From: an uncultured Ruminococcus sp.
Lineage (GTDB): Bacteria > Bacillota > Clostridia > Oscillospirales > Ruminococcaceae
Assembly (NCBI GenBank): GCA_937926145.1
Contig: CALANW010000065.1
Location: 1 to 19,911, forward strand
Reading direction: 5' to 3'
Length of the DNA stretch: 19,911 bases
Shown here: positions 7,655 to 14,054 of the stretch, piece by piece
How the letters are laid out: every line of letters begins with the position of its first letter
Position numbering within the stretch: the stretch's first letter is position 1
The notes under the pieces: model-generated
Told to the model about the DNA's origin: nothing
The model's database searches: none
What the model saw: the letters and a program-made list of their open reading frames with translations, nothing else
Translations under genes and position numbers: made by a program

Positions 7655-8583
7655 TATTCAGACCTCTTTTCCATAGCTTTAAGCGACCTGAGAGCAAATT
7701 TCTGATAACCCTTTGCGGCTGCACAAATATCATCGATGAAAACTGTTTTTTCGGAATTATATTTCCCGAAACGTCTGATAAGACAACCTCCGCCGCCCAC
7801 AATGTAGAGCTTCATAAAATCCGAATCATACTCACATCTGGAAAGTGAATCAAAGATTTTTCTGCAATATTTTTCCGCTTCTTCACGAAAAATTTTTTGG
7901 TAATCTTCGGGAGCATCTGTATTTCCTGTTTTGATGAAATGCTCAACAATTTCTGAATCAATCTTTTTGCCGAAACGAGCCATAACAGCTTTCTGTACAG
8001 CCATCATATACTGATTAACTCCCAGCTTTTCGGTAACGCATTTTTCTTCGATAACCTTTTTATTGTTTATCTGCAAAATATTTGCCGTGCCGTTGCCGAT
8101 GTCGATAACGAAATTAACGTCTGTCATATTGTGAAGATGCTCCGTTACCTCCGCATATCCCTGGGGATAGACAAAGCAGCTGACAATATTCAAATCATAA
8201 TGTTTGTTATTGTATTCGCAGTCGATACGCGGCTCTTTCATAAAATACGCTCTTGTACTTTCACGTTGAGCTGTAAGCATTGCAGTAGGGCAGCCGACTG
8301 CAAGATAAATATTCCCCTCGTAATATCCGCAGGAGTTACACTCATCGCAAATTGCCGCAATAGTCAGCAGGCGGAATTCTTCGTCAACTGTTTTGTCGGG
8401 AATGAATTCTTTGTGACCTTCGCCAATGCGGTAATACATATCTCCGATGTGAAGAATTTTCCCCTCAAATGCTGGCTTGGTTTTGTATGCGGCAATGCCT
8501 GTGGGAAAATGGTGAAGTGAATTTTTGATATTCCCGTAGCCTGTATCAACGGGAACAATGATAGAATTGTTGTATGGAATCAC
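7654..8583 (-). CDS. ParM/StbA-like actin-family ATPase for DNA segregation
   Basis: A 309-residue actin-fold protein. Phosphate-1 motif 'VDTGYGN' is near the N-terminus, phosphate-2 'VIDIGNGTANI' is near residue 170, and adenosine motif 'YIVGGGGCLI' is near 265. Length and motif order match ParM-type filament-forming ATPases that push apart DNA copies bound by ParR. The start is GTG at 8583, in a GTGA overlap with the upstream TnpW-like gene. Presence of a segregation system on an integrative element implies that a replicating circular form needs to be stabilised after excision. Confidence 0.85.
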   Translation of the reverse strand: MIPYNNSIIVPVDTGYGNIKNSLHHFPTGIAAYKTKPAFEGKILHIGDMYYRIGEGHKEFIPDKTVDEEFRLLTIAAICDECNSCGYYEGNIYLAVGCPTAMLTAQRESTRAYFMKEPRIDCEYNNKHYDLNIVSCFVYPQGYAEVTEHLHNMTDVNFVIDIGNGTANILQINNKKVIEEKCVTEKLGVNQYMMAVQKAVMARFGKKIDSEIVEHFIKTGNTDAPEDYQKIFREEAEKYCRKIFDSLSRCEYDSDFMKLYIVGGGGCLIRRFGKYNSEKTVFIDDICAAAKGYQKFALRSLKAMEKRSE

Positions 8584-8756
8584 GCTGTTTTCTCCTCTCT
8601 CATAAGCTCGGCAGCCTTTGATTTCAGCAGTTTGATAAGCAAATCTTCTGCCGTATTGGCTGCGTTTTTGTCGGTAAAGGAATTTACCGTAAATGTTGTT
8701 TTGCCGATAGTAAGGCTGTGCTCAGTACCATAGGGCATGTAGGTTCTCTCGTTCAT
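8580..8756 (-). CDS. TnpW-like small transposon protein
   Basis: A 58-residue protein with a CCGGAGG ribosome site 5 bases before ATG 8756 and a four-base overlap (GTGA) with the ParM-like gene. The pattern 'HSLTIGKTTFTVNSFTDKN' followed by a helical, basic segment 'AEDLLIKLLKSKAAELM' fits the TnpW family of short proteins from Tn4451-like and related clostridial elements. Their function is not known to me. It is the first gene of the operon tnpW-parM-parR-HTH/coiled coil. Confidence 0.7.
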   Translation of the reverse strand: MNERTYMPYGTEHSLTIGKTTFTVNSFTDKNAANTAEDLLIKLLKSKAAELMREEKTA

Positions 8757-8901
8757 TTTGCACCTCCGGTGTTCGTCTAAATTTTTCTGTAAGAGTCACA
8801 TCCGGCCGGAAATGAACATCTTTGGGATAGGTGACATCATATTCTTCCGAAATGACATCGCTTATCCTGATTTCAATTCTATCACAAAGAAAAATTCTTC
8901 G

Positions 8902-8962
8902 TTTGACGTCCTTTTGACACGGTTTTGACGTCTTGAGGTGTCATTTTTGGGATTTTGACGTC
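8902..8962. repeat. 11-bp iterons, candidate parC centromere/operator
   Basis: GTTTGACGTCC, TTTTGACACGG, TTTTGACGTCT and a degenerate TGAGGTGTCAT follow one another with an exact 11-bp step from 8901, and a further TTTTGACGTC is at 8953-8962. Tandem 11-bp repeats upstream of a parM/parR operon match the design of the R1 parC centromere. A leftward extended -10 (TGATAGAAT, minus strand, 8884-8876) lies just downstream of the repeats, so the iterons overlap the promoter region and could give autoregulation by ParR. Confidence 0.6.
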
Positions 8963-9016
8963 AGTGCTTGTTTTTTACAGATGCCATATCTCACGATAAT
9001 GCCGTCATTACATAAA

Positions 9017-9063
9017 AAAAGCGAAGCTCCAAAGGCTGTTATTGCCTTCAGAGCTTCGCTTTT
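9017..9063. terminator. strong bidirectional hairpin terminator
   Basis: AAAAGCGAAGCTC pairs with GAGCTTCGCTTTT, and AAGGC pairs with GCCTT inside, giving a long stem with A-run and T-run tails on both strands. It isolates the rightward agr-like operon from the mobile-element region. The rest of the gap from 8966 to 9240 holds two near-copies of CTTGGGGAGAATA (9105-9117 and 9152-9163) but no supportable gene. Confidence 0.8.
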
Positions 9064-9240
9064 CTTTGTTATTCTGTTCAAATGGCTTGGTTGTGTGGGT
9101 TTCAGCTTGGGGAGAATATTTTTCAACCCGATAGAAAAGGTGGGGTGTTCAACTTGGGAGAATAAGGCTATCTTTTAGCAAGCATTGATTTTGTGGGGAC
9201 AAAATGGAAACGACTGACGTATAGTTAAATTCGTTTTCCC

Positions 9241-9274
9241 CTGTGAACGGTTGTTTAAGCAAGTTGAATGGTAT
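9241..9274 (-). promoter_or_regulatory. inverted LytTR-type direct repeat upstream of the response regulator gene
   Basis: On the minus strand ACCATTCA and ACCGTTCA start 21 bp apart (plus-strand AACGGT at 9246-9251 and AATGGT at 9267-9272). The element matches the other three agr-region sites, including the conserved TAAACAACC(G/A)TTCACAG end shared with the agrD promoter. There is no -10 at the corresponding 41-bp distance on the minus strand. Instead it abuts the -35 of the rightward regulator promoter, suggesting autoregulation. Confidence 0.65.
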
Positions 9275-9283
9275 TGCATTTGC

Positions 9284-9311
9284 TTACAAATTATGTTACA
9301 CTTAACATAAT
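9284..9311 (+). promoter_or_regulatory. probable promoter of the agrA-like/agrC-like operon
   Basis: TTACAA and CATAAT are separated by 16 bp. They lie 12 bp downstream of the inverted LytTR-type repeat and upstream of the GAGGTGG ribosome site (9324-9330) and the GTG start at 9335. Confidence 0.5.
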
Positions 9312-9334
9312 AAATATTGTATTGAGGTGGAACT

Positions 9335-10069
9335 GTGTTATATAGAATAGCAATTTGCGATGATGAGTTAAGTCAAATAACAATAGTAGAAGATTACCTT
9401 ACACGTTTTTCCATAAAAACCGATACAGAATTCCATATAGAAAGGTTTTCGAGCGGAAACGAACTTTTAAAAAAGTATTATAATGAAAAATCTCCCTTCG
9501 ATTTAGTATTCATGGATATGGAAATGCCCGGCAGAAACGGAATTGAAACAGCCGAAGAAATCCGTAAAATTCCGGACAGAAATGTTATAATTGCTTTTAT
9601 AACAAGCTACCCCGAATATATGCAGGACAGCTTTGATGTTCAGGCTTCGCAATATTTGACTAAGCCTATTTCTTATGAGCTGTTTGAACAAAAGCTTGAG
9701 AAAATGCTTGCTTATATCGGAGAATTGGAAACTAATATCACCGTTATCTCTCAAAAAAATGGGGAGATAATACTTCATCTTGACGACATTGTATGCATAG
9801 AATCCGAAAAGCGAACAGGAGTTGTTATTACAACCAATAAAGATGAAATGATAATCAAAGGTAAACTTGCGGATTTTGAAAAGGAGCTGGCAGATAAATA
9901 TTTTATTAGTATTCATCGCACCTGCCTTGCCAATATGAAATATATCAGAAAGTTTAACGCAGATTCTTTAGAATTTTCAACAGGAAAAACCGTATCTGTA
10001 AGCAGACGAAGATTATCGGAAATAAAAGAGGCTTTTTCAAAATATATGGTAATGAGGTATAAAAGATAA
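9335..10069 (+). CDS. AgrA-like response regulator (REC-LytTR)
   Basis: A 244-residue transcription activator. The receiver domain (1-120) has the acidic pocket Asp9/Asp10, phosphoacceptor Asp61 in 'LVFMDMEMPG', Thr90 and Lys110 in 'YLTKPI'. The LytTR DNA-binding domain (about 138-240) contains 'DIVCIESEKR', 'ISIHRTCLANMKYIRKF' and 'VSVSRRRLSEIKEAF'. Start is GTG after GAGGTGG. Its stop overlaps the start of the kinase gene (TAATG). LytTR regulators bind pairs of about 9-bp repeats 21 bp apart; four such pairs are present around this locus, one just upstream of this gene. Confidence 0.94.
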   Translation: MLYRIAICDDELSQITIVEDYLTRFSIKTDTEFHIERFSSGNELLKKYYNEKSPFDLVFMDMEMPGRNGIETAEEIRKIPDRNVIIAFITSYPEYMQDSFDVQASQYLTKPISYELFEQKLEKMLAYIGELETNITVISQKNGEIILHLDDIVCIESEKRTGVVITTNKDEMIIKGKLADFEKELADKYFISIHRTCLANMKYIRKFNADSLEFSTGKTVSVSRRRLSEIKEAFSKYMVMRYKR

Positions 10070-11358
10070 TGAGTGATACGGTTCAGACAATATTTGCAGT
10101 TCTTGGAACTGCTTTTGATATGTTTACGACAATACTGTTTTACAAAACGTGCTTAGGCAGTAAAAATATCAAAGTAAACAAAATTGTATTTTTTACTATT
10201 TTTATCTTTTCATACATATTAGGGCTTGCTTTGAGTCAATTTGGCTATGCACCTGCATTTTATGTTTTTAAGTCATTTATTATTATGTTTGGACTAACAT
10301 TATTGTACAATTCAAAATGGACAACAAGACTTTTTACGGCATTATCATACTTAGCATTCGGTATGATTTCTGAACTAATAAGCTATGGCATAATTATTGC
10401 AACTGTCAAAAATTCCGATATACAGTCAATGCAGAATTACAGTCTGATGCTGTCTGTCATATTTAACTTTATTATAACATTAACTGTAACGCTTATTTTA
10501 AAAAAAACCACTCAGATTATAAAATCCAAGGATTATATTGGCTTTATAATTACGCCTTTGATAAGCATAGCTACATTAATTAGTATATCTATTGAAACAG
10601 ATGCAAGTGAACCTGATGCGGAAATTGGAATATGTTTTGCAGCGACAGGGTTAATGATAATAAATCTTATTGTATATTATCTGCTTGAAAATATAGTAGA
10701 AGCCACAGAAATTCGTGAAAAGCAAAGCCGTATGGAGCAGCAGTTTTCTTTTCAGGAACAAAAATATGAGCAGGCGTCTCAATCGTTCAGAAGCATAAGC
10801 AGCGTTATCCATGATACCAATAAACATCTTATTTACCTTAACGAATGTATTGAGCGACAGGATTTTGACGAAGCCAAGCAATATATCAGAACTGCAATCA
10901 AGCATATTGACAAATCCTATAAACGTATCAACACAGGATTTCTGCCGATAGATGCAATCGTCAGCAACGCTTTGAATATTGCTGGGGCTAACAACATTAC
11001 ATTTAAAAGTGATATAAAGATTGAGAAAGAACGAATCAATATTGAAAGATATGATTTATGCGTTGCATTGGGAAATCTTCTTGATAATGCTGTTGAGGCT
11101 TGCAGAAAGGTTCCCAATCCGGACGACAGAAGTATTACCGTATCAATTGTAACAGCCGACGGATCATTAGTTATAAATATTGAAAACTCAGCTTTGAGAA
11201 TGACAAGTCCGGATTTTAAAACAGACAAGAATAATAAACTTCTTCACGGATATGGTATCAGCAATGTAAAAGCAATCTCAGAAAAATACGGTGGAGTATT
11301 TACGATTGAAAGACATGAATCCTCATGCGAAGCTACACTTATTTTTCCAATTTTATGA
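10069..11358 (+). CDS. AgrC-like sensor histidine kinase (GHKL, HPK10-type)
   Basis: A 429-residue membrane kinase. Residues 1-210 hold about six hydrophobic segments, as in AgrC-type peptide sensors, followed by a coiled linker ('QFSFQEQKYEQASQSFR'). The phosphoacceptor is His248 in 'VIHDTNKHLIYL'. The N box is 'LGNLLDNAVEACRK' and the G box is 'GYGISNVKAI'. It would sense the thiolactone peptide made by the AgrB/AgrD genes downstream and phosphorylate the LytTR regulator with which it overlaps by one base. Its stop codon shares a base with the first LytTR repeat of the agrB promoter. Confidence 0.93.
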   Translation: MSDTVQTIFAVLGTAFDMFTTILFYKTCLGSKNIKVNKIVFFTIFIFSYILGLALSQFGYAPAFYVFKSFIIMFGLTLLYNSKWTTRLFTALSYLAFGMISELISYGIIIATVKNSDIQSMQNYSLMLSVIFNFIITLTVTLILKKTTQIIKSKDYIGFIITPLISIATLISISIETDASEPDAEIGICFAATGLMIINLIVYYLLENIVEATEIREKQSRMEQQFSFQEQKYEQASQSFRSISSVIHDTNKHLIYLNECIERQDFDEAKQYIRTAIKHIDKSYKRINTGFLPIDAIVSNALNIAGANNITFKSDIKIEKERINIERYDLCVALGNLLDNAVEACRKVPNPDDRSITVSIVTADGSLVINIENSALRMTSPDFKTDKNNKLLHGYGISNVKAISEKYGGVFTIERHESSCEATLIFPIL

Positions 11359-11425
11359 CCGTTCGTCACTCTAAAACGACCGTTCAGCCCCCAAAAAATT
11401 TAATATGGTAAAAATATGCTATCCT
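11358..11425 (+). promoter_or_regulatory. LytTR-controlled promoter P1 of agrB
   Basis: ACCGTTCGT at 11358 and ACCGTTCAG at 11379 start exactly 21 bp apart. TGC followed by TATCCT (11420-11425) forms an extended -10 that starts 41 bp after the second repeat start. No -35 is visible at the position used in P2 and P3, consistent with dependence on the activator. Confidence 0.75.
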
Positions 11426-11450
11426 TAATAATATATTGGGGGTGGCATTT

Positions 11451-12086
11451 TTGTTTGATAAAATGAGTACATTTATCACTGACACTTTGATAGAAGGAGG
11501 TGTGATAAAAAGTGAAGAACGTAATTTGTATGTTTATTGTTTTGGCACGATCGTTGAAATGTTGGCTAATATTATAACCACCATACTTATCGGCATACTG
11601 CTGGGCAGATTGCCAGCAACTTTGATTTTTCTGCTTGTATTTATTCCTTTGCGAAGCACAGCAGGAGGTTACCACTGTGAAACTTCGGGAAAATGCTTTA
11701 TTCTTTCAATGTCGGTTTACTTATCAATCATTTTAACCTACAAGCTTTCTTCAATTATTCCTACACGCACGTGCGTTTTATTTTGTGTAATTGATTTTGC
11801 ATTGATCCTGATTTTATCGCCTGTTGCAAGTCCAAATAAACCGTTAAGCTTAATGGAAAGAAAAAAGAACCGCTGTATTTCAATTGTTTTTAGTTTATTT
11901 TGTATTGTAGCAACATTTATTATGATGAATTATAAAATAATATATGCTTTTGTTGTTATTGAGAGCATTACAGCAGCGGTTATTTCACTGGCAGCAGGCT
12001 TTTTTAAGTACCGGAAATCGACAAAAACTACCACTCAGTCCTCTAAAACAACCATTCACAGAAATTTTGACGCAGAACGATTATAG
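11451..12086 (+). CDS. AgrB-like peptide-processing membrane protease
   Basis: A 211-residue polytopic membrane protein. Start is set at TTG 11451, six bases after GGGGGTGG. AgrB enzymes cleave the C-terminus of AgrD and form its thiolactone through a Cys/His pair. Here 'GGYHCETSGKC' has His75 and Cys82, the same H-x6-C spacing as His77/Cys84 of staphylococcal AgrB. Several hydrophobic segments follow (about 33-67, 84-105, 110-130, 147-190). The last 20 residues are hydrophilic, and their codons carry the LytTR repeats of the agrD promoter, so coding and control sequences overlap. Confidence 0.94.
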   Translation: MFDKMSTFITDTLIEGGVIKSEERNLYVYCFGTIVEMLANIITTILIGILLGRLPATLIFLLVFIPLRSTAGGYHCETSGKCFILSMSVYLSIILTYKLSSIIPTRTCVLFCVIDFALILILSPVASPNKPLSLMERKKNRCISIVFSLFCIVATFIMMNYKIIYAFVVIESITAAVISLAAGFFKYRKSTKTTTQSSKTTIHRNFDAERL

Positions 12087-12097
12087 TATGTTAATAT
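12030..12097 (+). promoter_or_regulatory. LytTR-controlled promoter P2 of agrD, inside the 3' end of agrB
   Basis: ACCACTCAG at 12030 and ACCATTCAC at 12051 are 21 bp apart. The extended -10 TGT-TAATAT has its hexamer at 12092, 41 bp after the second repeat start. TTGACG at 12067-12072 is a -35 with a long 19-bp spacer. The 'CTCTAAAAC' between the repeats is shared with P1. Confidence 0.75.
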
Positions 12098-12129
12098 ATA
12101 AATAAAGTAAAAGAAAGGTGGTAAATACC

Positions 12130-12285
12130 ATGAAAAAAATTAAAGAATTTATAATTAAGTATGGCAGTTTTCTTGCAGCCTACGCATTTGTTGTCAATAC
12201 ATTGGCAATTGGAAAAAATTGCAGATTTTTCTTCTGCCAACCCGAAGTTCCCAAGGAGCTTATGGAATATAAAAATAACGAATGA
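12130..12285 (+). CDS. AgrD-like cyclic autoinducer peptide precursor
   Basis: A 51-residue precursor with the AgrD plan: an amphipathic N-terminal helix ('MKKIKEFIIKYGSFLAAYAF'), a short core, and a charged C-terminal recognition segment 'QPEVPKELMEYKN', which contains the 'EVPKEL' string also found in staphylococcal AgrD. Aligning EVPKEL places cleavage after Phe35 and gives a five-residue ring Cys31-Arg-Phe-Phe-Phe35, closed by Cys31. A second cysteine (Cys36) follows directly and leaves some ambiguity. The exact N-terminus of the mature peptide cannot be read. AAAGGTGG lies 8 bases before the ATG. Confidence 0.92.
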   Translation: MKKIKEFIIKYGSFLAAYAFVVNTLAIGKNCRFFFCQPEVPKELMEYKNNE

Positions 12286-12288
12286 ATT

Positions 12289-12356
12289 ACCATTAGCAGG
12301 GATAAAACTACCATTTACCTTAGTTTTGACACAAAATATATAATTAGTGGTATGAT
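12289..12356 (+). promoter_or_regulatory. LytTR-controlled promoter P3 of the two-gene unit at 12388-13164
   Basis: ACCATTAGC at 12289 and ACCATTTAC at 12310 are 21 bp apart. The extended -10 TGG-TATGAT has its hexamer at 12351, again 41 bp after the second repeat start. TTGACA at 12326-12331 is a consensus -35 with a 19-bp spacer, at the same offset as in P2. Confidence 0.75.
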
Positions 12357-12387
12357 ATTATCAAATGAAGTAAAGGAGCAATCATTC

Positions 12388-12861
12388 ATGGAAATTCAAA
12401 CAAATCAACTGTACGAAATGAAAAATGTCATTTCATACAGAGCCAAAATGACACAGCAGGAAGTAAATGATGTTATGAATCGTATGGGAGCATTTATTCA
12501 GGAGAAGGGACTTAACAAAAGCGGGTGTGTTACAACTACTACATTTGCTGTTGAAAGCATTGGCGGTACACAGCTTATGGATATTGAAATTCTGTGTCCC
12601 GTGGATAAAGCTTGCGATGTACCGCATGGATTTACATTCAAGACTGAGTTCAGACTTTCAAATGCGGCGAAAATTACGCATAACGGCAATCCTGCCAATA
12701 TGCAGGAAAGTGTAAACAAGCTGATTGATTACCTTAATCAGAATAAGCTTACACCGGTGACCTCACTTTATAACGTTACGGTAAACGAGCCCAAAACGCC
12801 TCAGGATATTGACAATATGGTCGTTGATATGTACATAGGTGTTACGGATAATATTTTGTGA
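12388..12861 (+). CDS. hypothetical soluble protein, possibly effector-binding (GyrI-like) fold
   Basis: A 157-residue protein starting at ATG 12388, nine bases after GGAG; an earlier in-frame ATG at 12352 lies in the -10 element and is rejected. It has no signal peptide or membrane segment. The alternation of strands and helices ('YEMKNVISYRAKMTQQEV', 'IGGTQLMDIEILCPVD', 'MQESVNKLIDYLNQN', 'TSLYNVT') resembles small effector-binding domains of the GyrI/SOUL type, but I do not recognise a specific family. It is the first gene behind a LytTR promoter, so it should be induced with quorum sensing. A role in immunity, sensing or peptide binding is possible. Confidence 0.75.
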   Translation: MEIQTNQLYEMKNVISYRAKMTQQEVNDVMNRMGAFIQEKGLNKSGCVTTTTFAVESIGGTQLMDIEILCPVDKACDVPHGFTFKTEFRLSNAAKITHNGNPANMQESVNKLIDYLNQNKLTPVTSLYNVTVNEPKTPQDIDNMVVDMYIGVTDNIL

Positions 12862-12876
12862 GAAAGGGGTATCGCT

Positions 12877-13164
12877 ATGGTAGAATATGATTTAACTGCA
12901 GAACCCACAGTGGAAATATCGGTTGAAACCAAAAAGAAGATCCATGTCCCAAGCCTTGTGCTTATGATAATCGGAGCACTGTTTGCACTGGTATTGCCGA
13001 TCGTTACATATCCGTGCAGTATTATCAGCCTTGTGATGAGCATAACAAAAAGAAATACTCACAAAACGACCTATGCTATCGTGATAAATATAATTGCGCT
13101 GGTTATTGCACTTGCTAATTCGGTTTTGGGTGTTATGCTCAATTTGGGAATTATCACTCTTTGA
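12877..13164 (+). CDS. small membrane protein co-transcribed with the quorum-controlled gene
   Basis: A 95-residue protein with a polar N-terminus of about 25 residues and two to three hydrophobic segments ('LVLMIIGALFALVLPIV', 'YAIVINIIALVIALANSVLG'), AAAGGGG before the ATG, and only 15 bases from the preceding stop. It belongs to the P3 transcription unit. The layout resembles DUF4190-like small membrane proteins, but the function is unknown. An immunity or stress role is a guess. Confidence 0.75.
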   Translation: MVEYDLTAEPTVEISVETKKKIHVPSLVLMIIGALFALVLPIVTYPCSIISLVMSITKRNTHKTTYAIVINIIALVIALANSVLGVMLNLGIITL

Positions 13165-13197
13165 TTATCACATAAGCTAAAATTCAGAGCGATCGGC

Positions 13198-13226
13198 TGG
13201 ATTTTTGCTGATGTTGATGATATAAA
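13198..13226 (+). promoter_or_regulatory. promoter of the first peptide operon
   Basis: TGGATT and TATAAA are separated by 17 bp, in the same layout as the three downstream peptide promoters, but the AGCAAGGTGCACATTGCT palindrome is replaced by a short AGCGATCGGCT. AGGAGG at 13245-13250 is the ribosome site for the peptide at 13260. Confidence 0.55.
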
Positions 13227-13259
13227 TACAATTTTTAAAAATTCAGGAGGTACATATTT

Positions 13260-13529
13260 ATGGAACTTACTATGACAAACAGTTTCGGCTTTTGCGAGCT
13301 GAACGAGCAGGAAATGATGGAAGTTAATGGTGGGGCAATAACAACAGAGCCTTGCAAATTTATTGTTTCGAGTGTAGTTGGTTTGGCAGTTGGGAAAGGA
13401 ATTGAAAAAGTTGGCGCAAAGATCGGGGGTACGGTAGGTTCTTTTATTGGAGGACCTGTTGGTACTTTAGCAGGAACTCTTATAGGAGCTGGTATAGGTT
13501 ATATTGTTGCAGAAGCAATTATAGAATAA
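13260..13529 (+). CDS. double-glycine-leader class II bacteriocin-like precursor 1
   Basis: An 89-residue precursor. The 25-residue leader ends 'LNEQEMMEVNGG', the consensus processed by C39 peptidases after Gly-Gly. The 64-residue core is very rich in glycine with repeated GxxxG spacing ('GGTVGSFIGGPVGTLAGTLIGAGIGY'), typical of pore-forming two-peptide bacteriocins and related lactobin/cerein-type peptides. The next peptide gene starts 9 bases downstream, and its ribosome site overlaps this stop, suggesting equal expression as a pair. The exporter that should cleave and secrete it is encoded at 14055. Confidence 0.9.
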   Translation: MELTMTNSFGFCELNEQEMMEVNGGAITTEPCKFIVSSVVGLAVGKGIEKVGAKIGGTVGSFIGGPVGTLAGTLIGAGIGYIVAEAIIE

Positions 13530-13538
13530 GGAGCACAT

Positions 13539-13790
13539 ATGAAAAAAAATGTTTGTGAATTAGATTATTTATCTCAATTTAAAGAATTATCAGAGGTAGA
13601 TACAAATACTGTTGATGGTGGATTAGTTGCAGGTGCTTTATTAGGTGCAGCAAATGGTTGGGGTGCTGGATTAATGTGTGCATTTGTTGCAAGTTGGACA
13701 ACACCTGACTGGACATGGACAGACACCAAAAATTGTATGATTACCGGTGCAGTTACGGGTGCTTATATTGGTGCGTTTATTCCGGTATAG
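13539..13790 (+). CDS. double-glycine-leader class II bacteriocin-like precursor 2
   Basis: An 83-residue precursor. The leader is 28 residues and ends 'LSEVDTNTVDGG'. The core starts 'LVAGALLGAANGWGAG', contains a Trp-rich middle ('WTTPDWTWTDTKN'), and ends with a GxxxG-type segment 'ITGAVTGAYIGAF'. This resembles Blp-type and other class IIb partners. AAGGAG precedes the ATG. Together with precursor 1 it is a plausible two-peptide bacteriocin, followed by a hairpin and a small membrane protein likely to give self-protection. Confidence 0.88.
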   Translation: MKKNVCELDYLSQFKELSEVDTNTVDGGLVAGALLGAANGWGAGLMCAFVASWTTPDWTWTDTKNCMITGAVTGAYIGAFIPV

Positions 13791-13796
13791 TAAATT

Positions 13797-13832
13797 GACA
13801 TCCTATGTAAATAACAATTTACATAGGATGTC
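13797..13832 (+). terminator. perfect 16-bp hairpin after the peptide pair (attenuator or mRNA stabiliser)
   Basis: GACATCCTATGTAAAT pairs perfectly with its reverse complement around an AACA tetraloop, 7 bases after the precursor 2 stop. No T-run follows, so it is more likely a partial terminator or 3'-end stabiliser that keeps peptide mRNA above immunity/exporter mRNA. Confidence 0.65.
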
Positions 13833-13851
13833 TTATGGCGGAGATTATTAT

Positions 13852-14046
13852 ATGAAAAAGTATATTAAATTTTTATTTCAAACAATACTTTTTATGCTAA
13901 GTTGTTTTGGCGTTCTTTGGATTTTGAATGTCCTACTATTAGGCATTGAAATAGAAACCACAAAAACTTTAACAAAAATAATTTTAATTGGTGGATTATG
14001 TGGTTATATTAATGGGTGCATAAATATTTATAAAGGAAAGTGGTAA
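13852..14046 (+). CDS. small two-TM membrane protein, candidate immunity protein
   Basis: A 64-residue protein from ATG 13852, eight bases after GGCGGAG. It has two hydrophobic segments (about 5-30 and 41-57) and a basic C-terminus ('CINIYKGKW'). Its size, topology and position between a bacteriocin pair and the exporter fit a class II immunity protein. The C-terminal pattern (hydrophobic-CIN-aromatic-Lys) recurs in the 51-residue protein at 18889 behind another peptide gene, suggesting a small family. Confidence 0.72.
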   Translation: MKKYIKFLFQTILFMLSCFGVLWILNVLLLGIEIETTKTLTKIILIGGLCGYINGCINIYKGKW

Positions 14047-14054
14047 TTGAAAAA

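Larger units (their letters stand above)
548..8965. mobile_element. putative mobilizable element: serine recombinase, relaxase/MobC, ParMR, TnpW-like
   Basis: The genes between the hairpin at 548-589 and the iterons at 8902-8962 form a coherent mobilizable-element gene set: large serine recombinase, STAND regulator, MOBP relaxase, MobC, oriT-like repeats, coiled-coil HTH protein, ParR/ParM-like pair and a TnpW-like protein. The absence of conjugation machinery (type IV secretion, coupling protein) in the window suggests a mobilizable rather than self-transmissible element, or that the transfer genes lie outside. The left boundary is supported by the hairpin and the possible interrupted integrase. 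The right boundary is not defined, and the agr/bacteriocin region could be cargo. Confidence 0.5.

Noticed and set aside
8933..9178. 81-codon rightward open frame between the iterons and the response regulator
   Set aside because: It crosses the strong terminator hairpin, has no ribosome site, and its composition is not protein-like.
12161..12343. 60-codon frame overlapping agrD
   Set aside because: It is out of frame with the clearly AgrD-like peptide and runs over the P3 operator; no ribosome site.
13181..13226. LytTR-type repeat in the first peptide promoter
   Set aside because: No ACC(G/A)(T/C)T pair with a 21-bp step is present between 13165 and 13260, so direct quorum control of the peptides is not supported.
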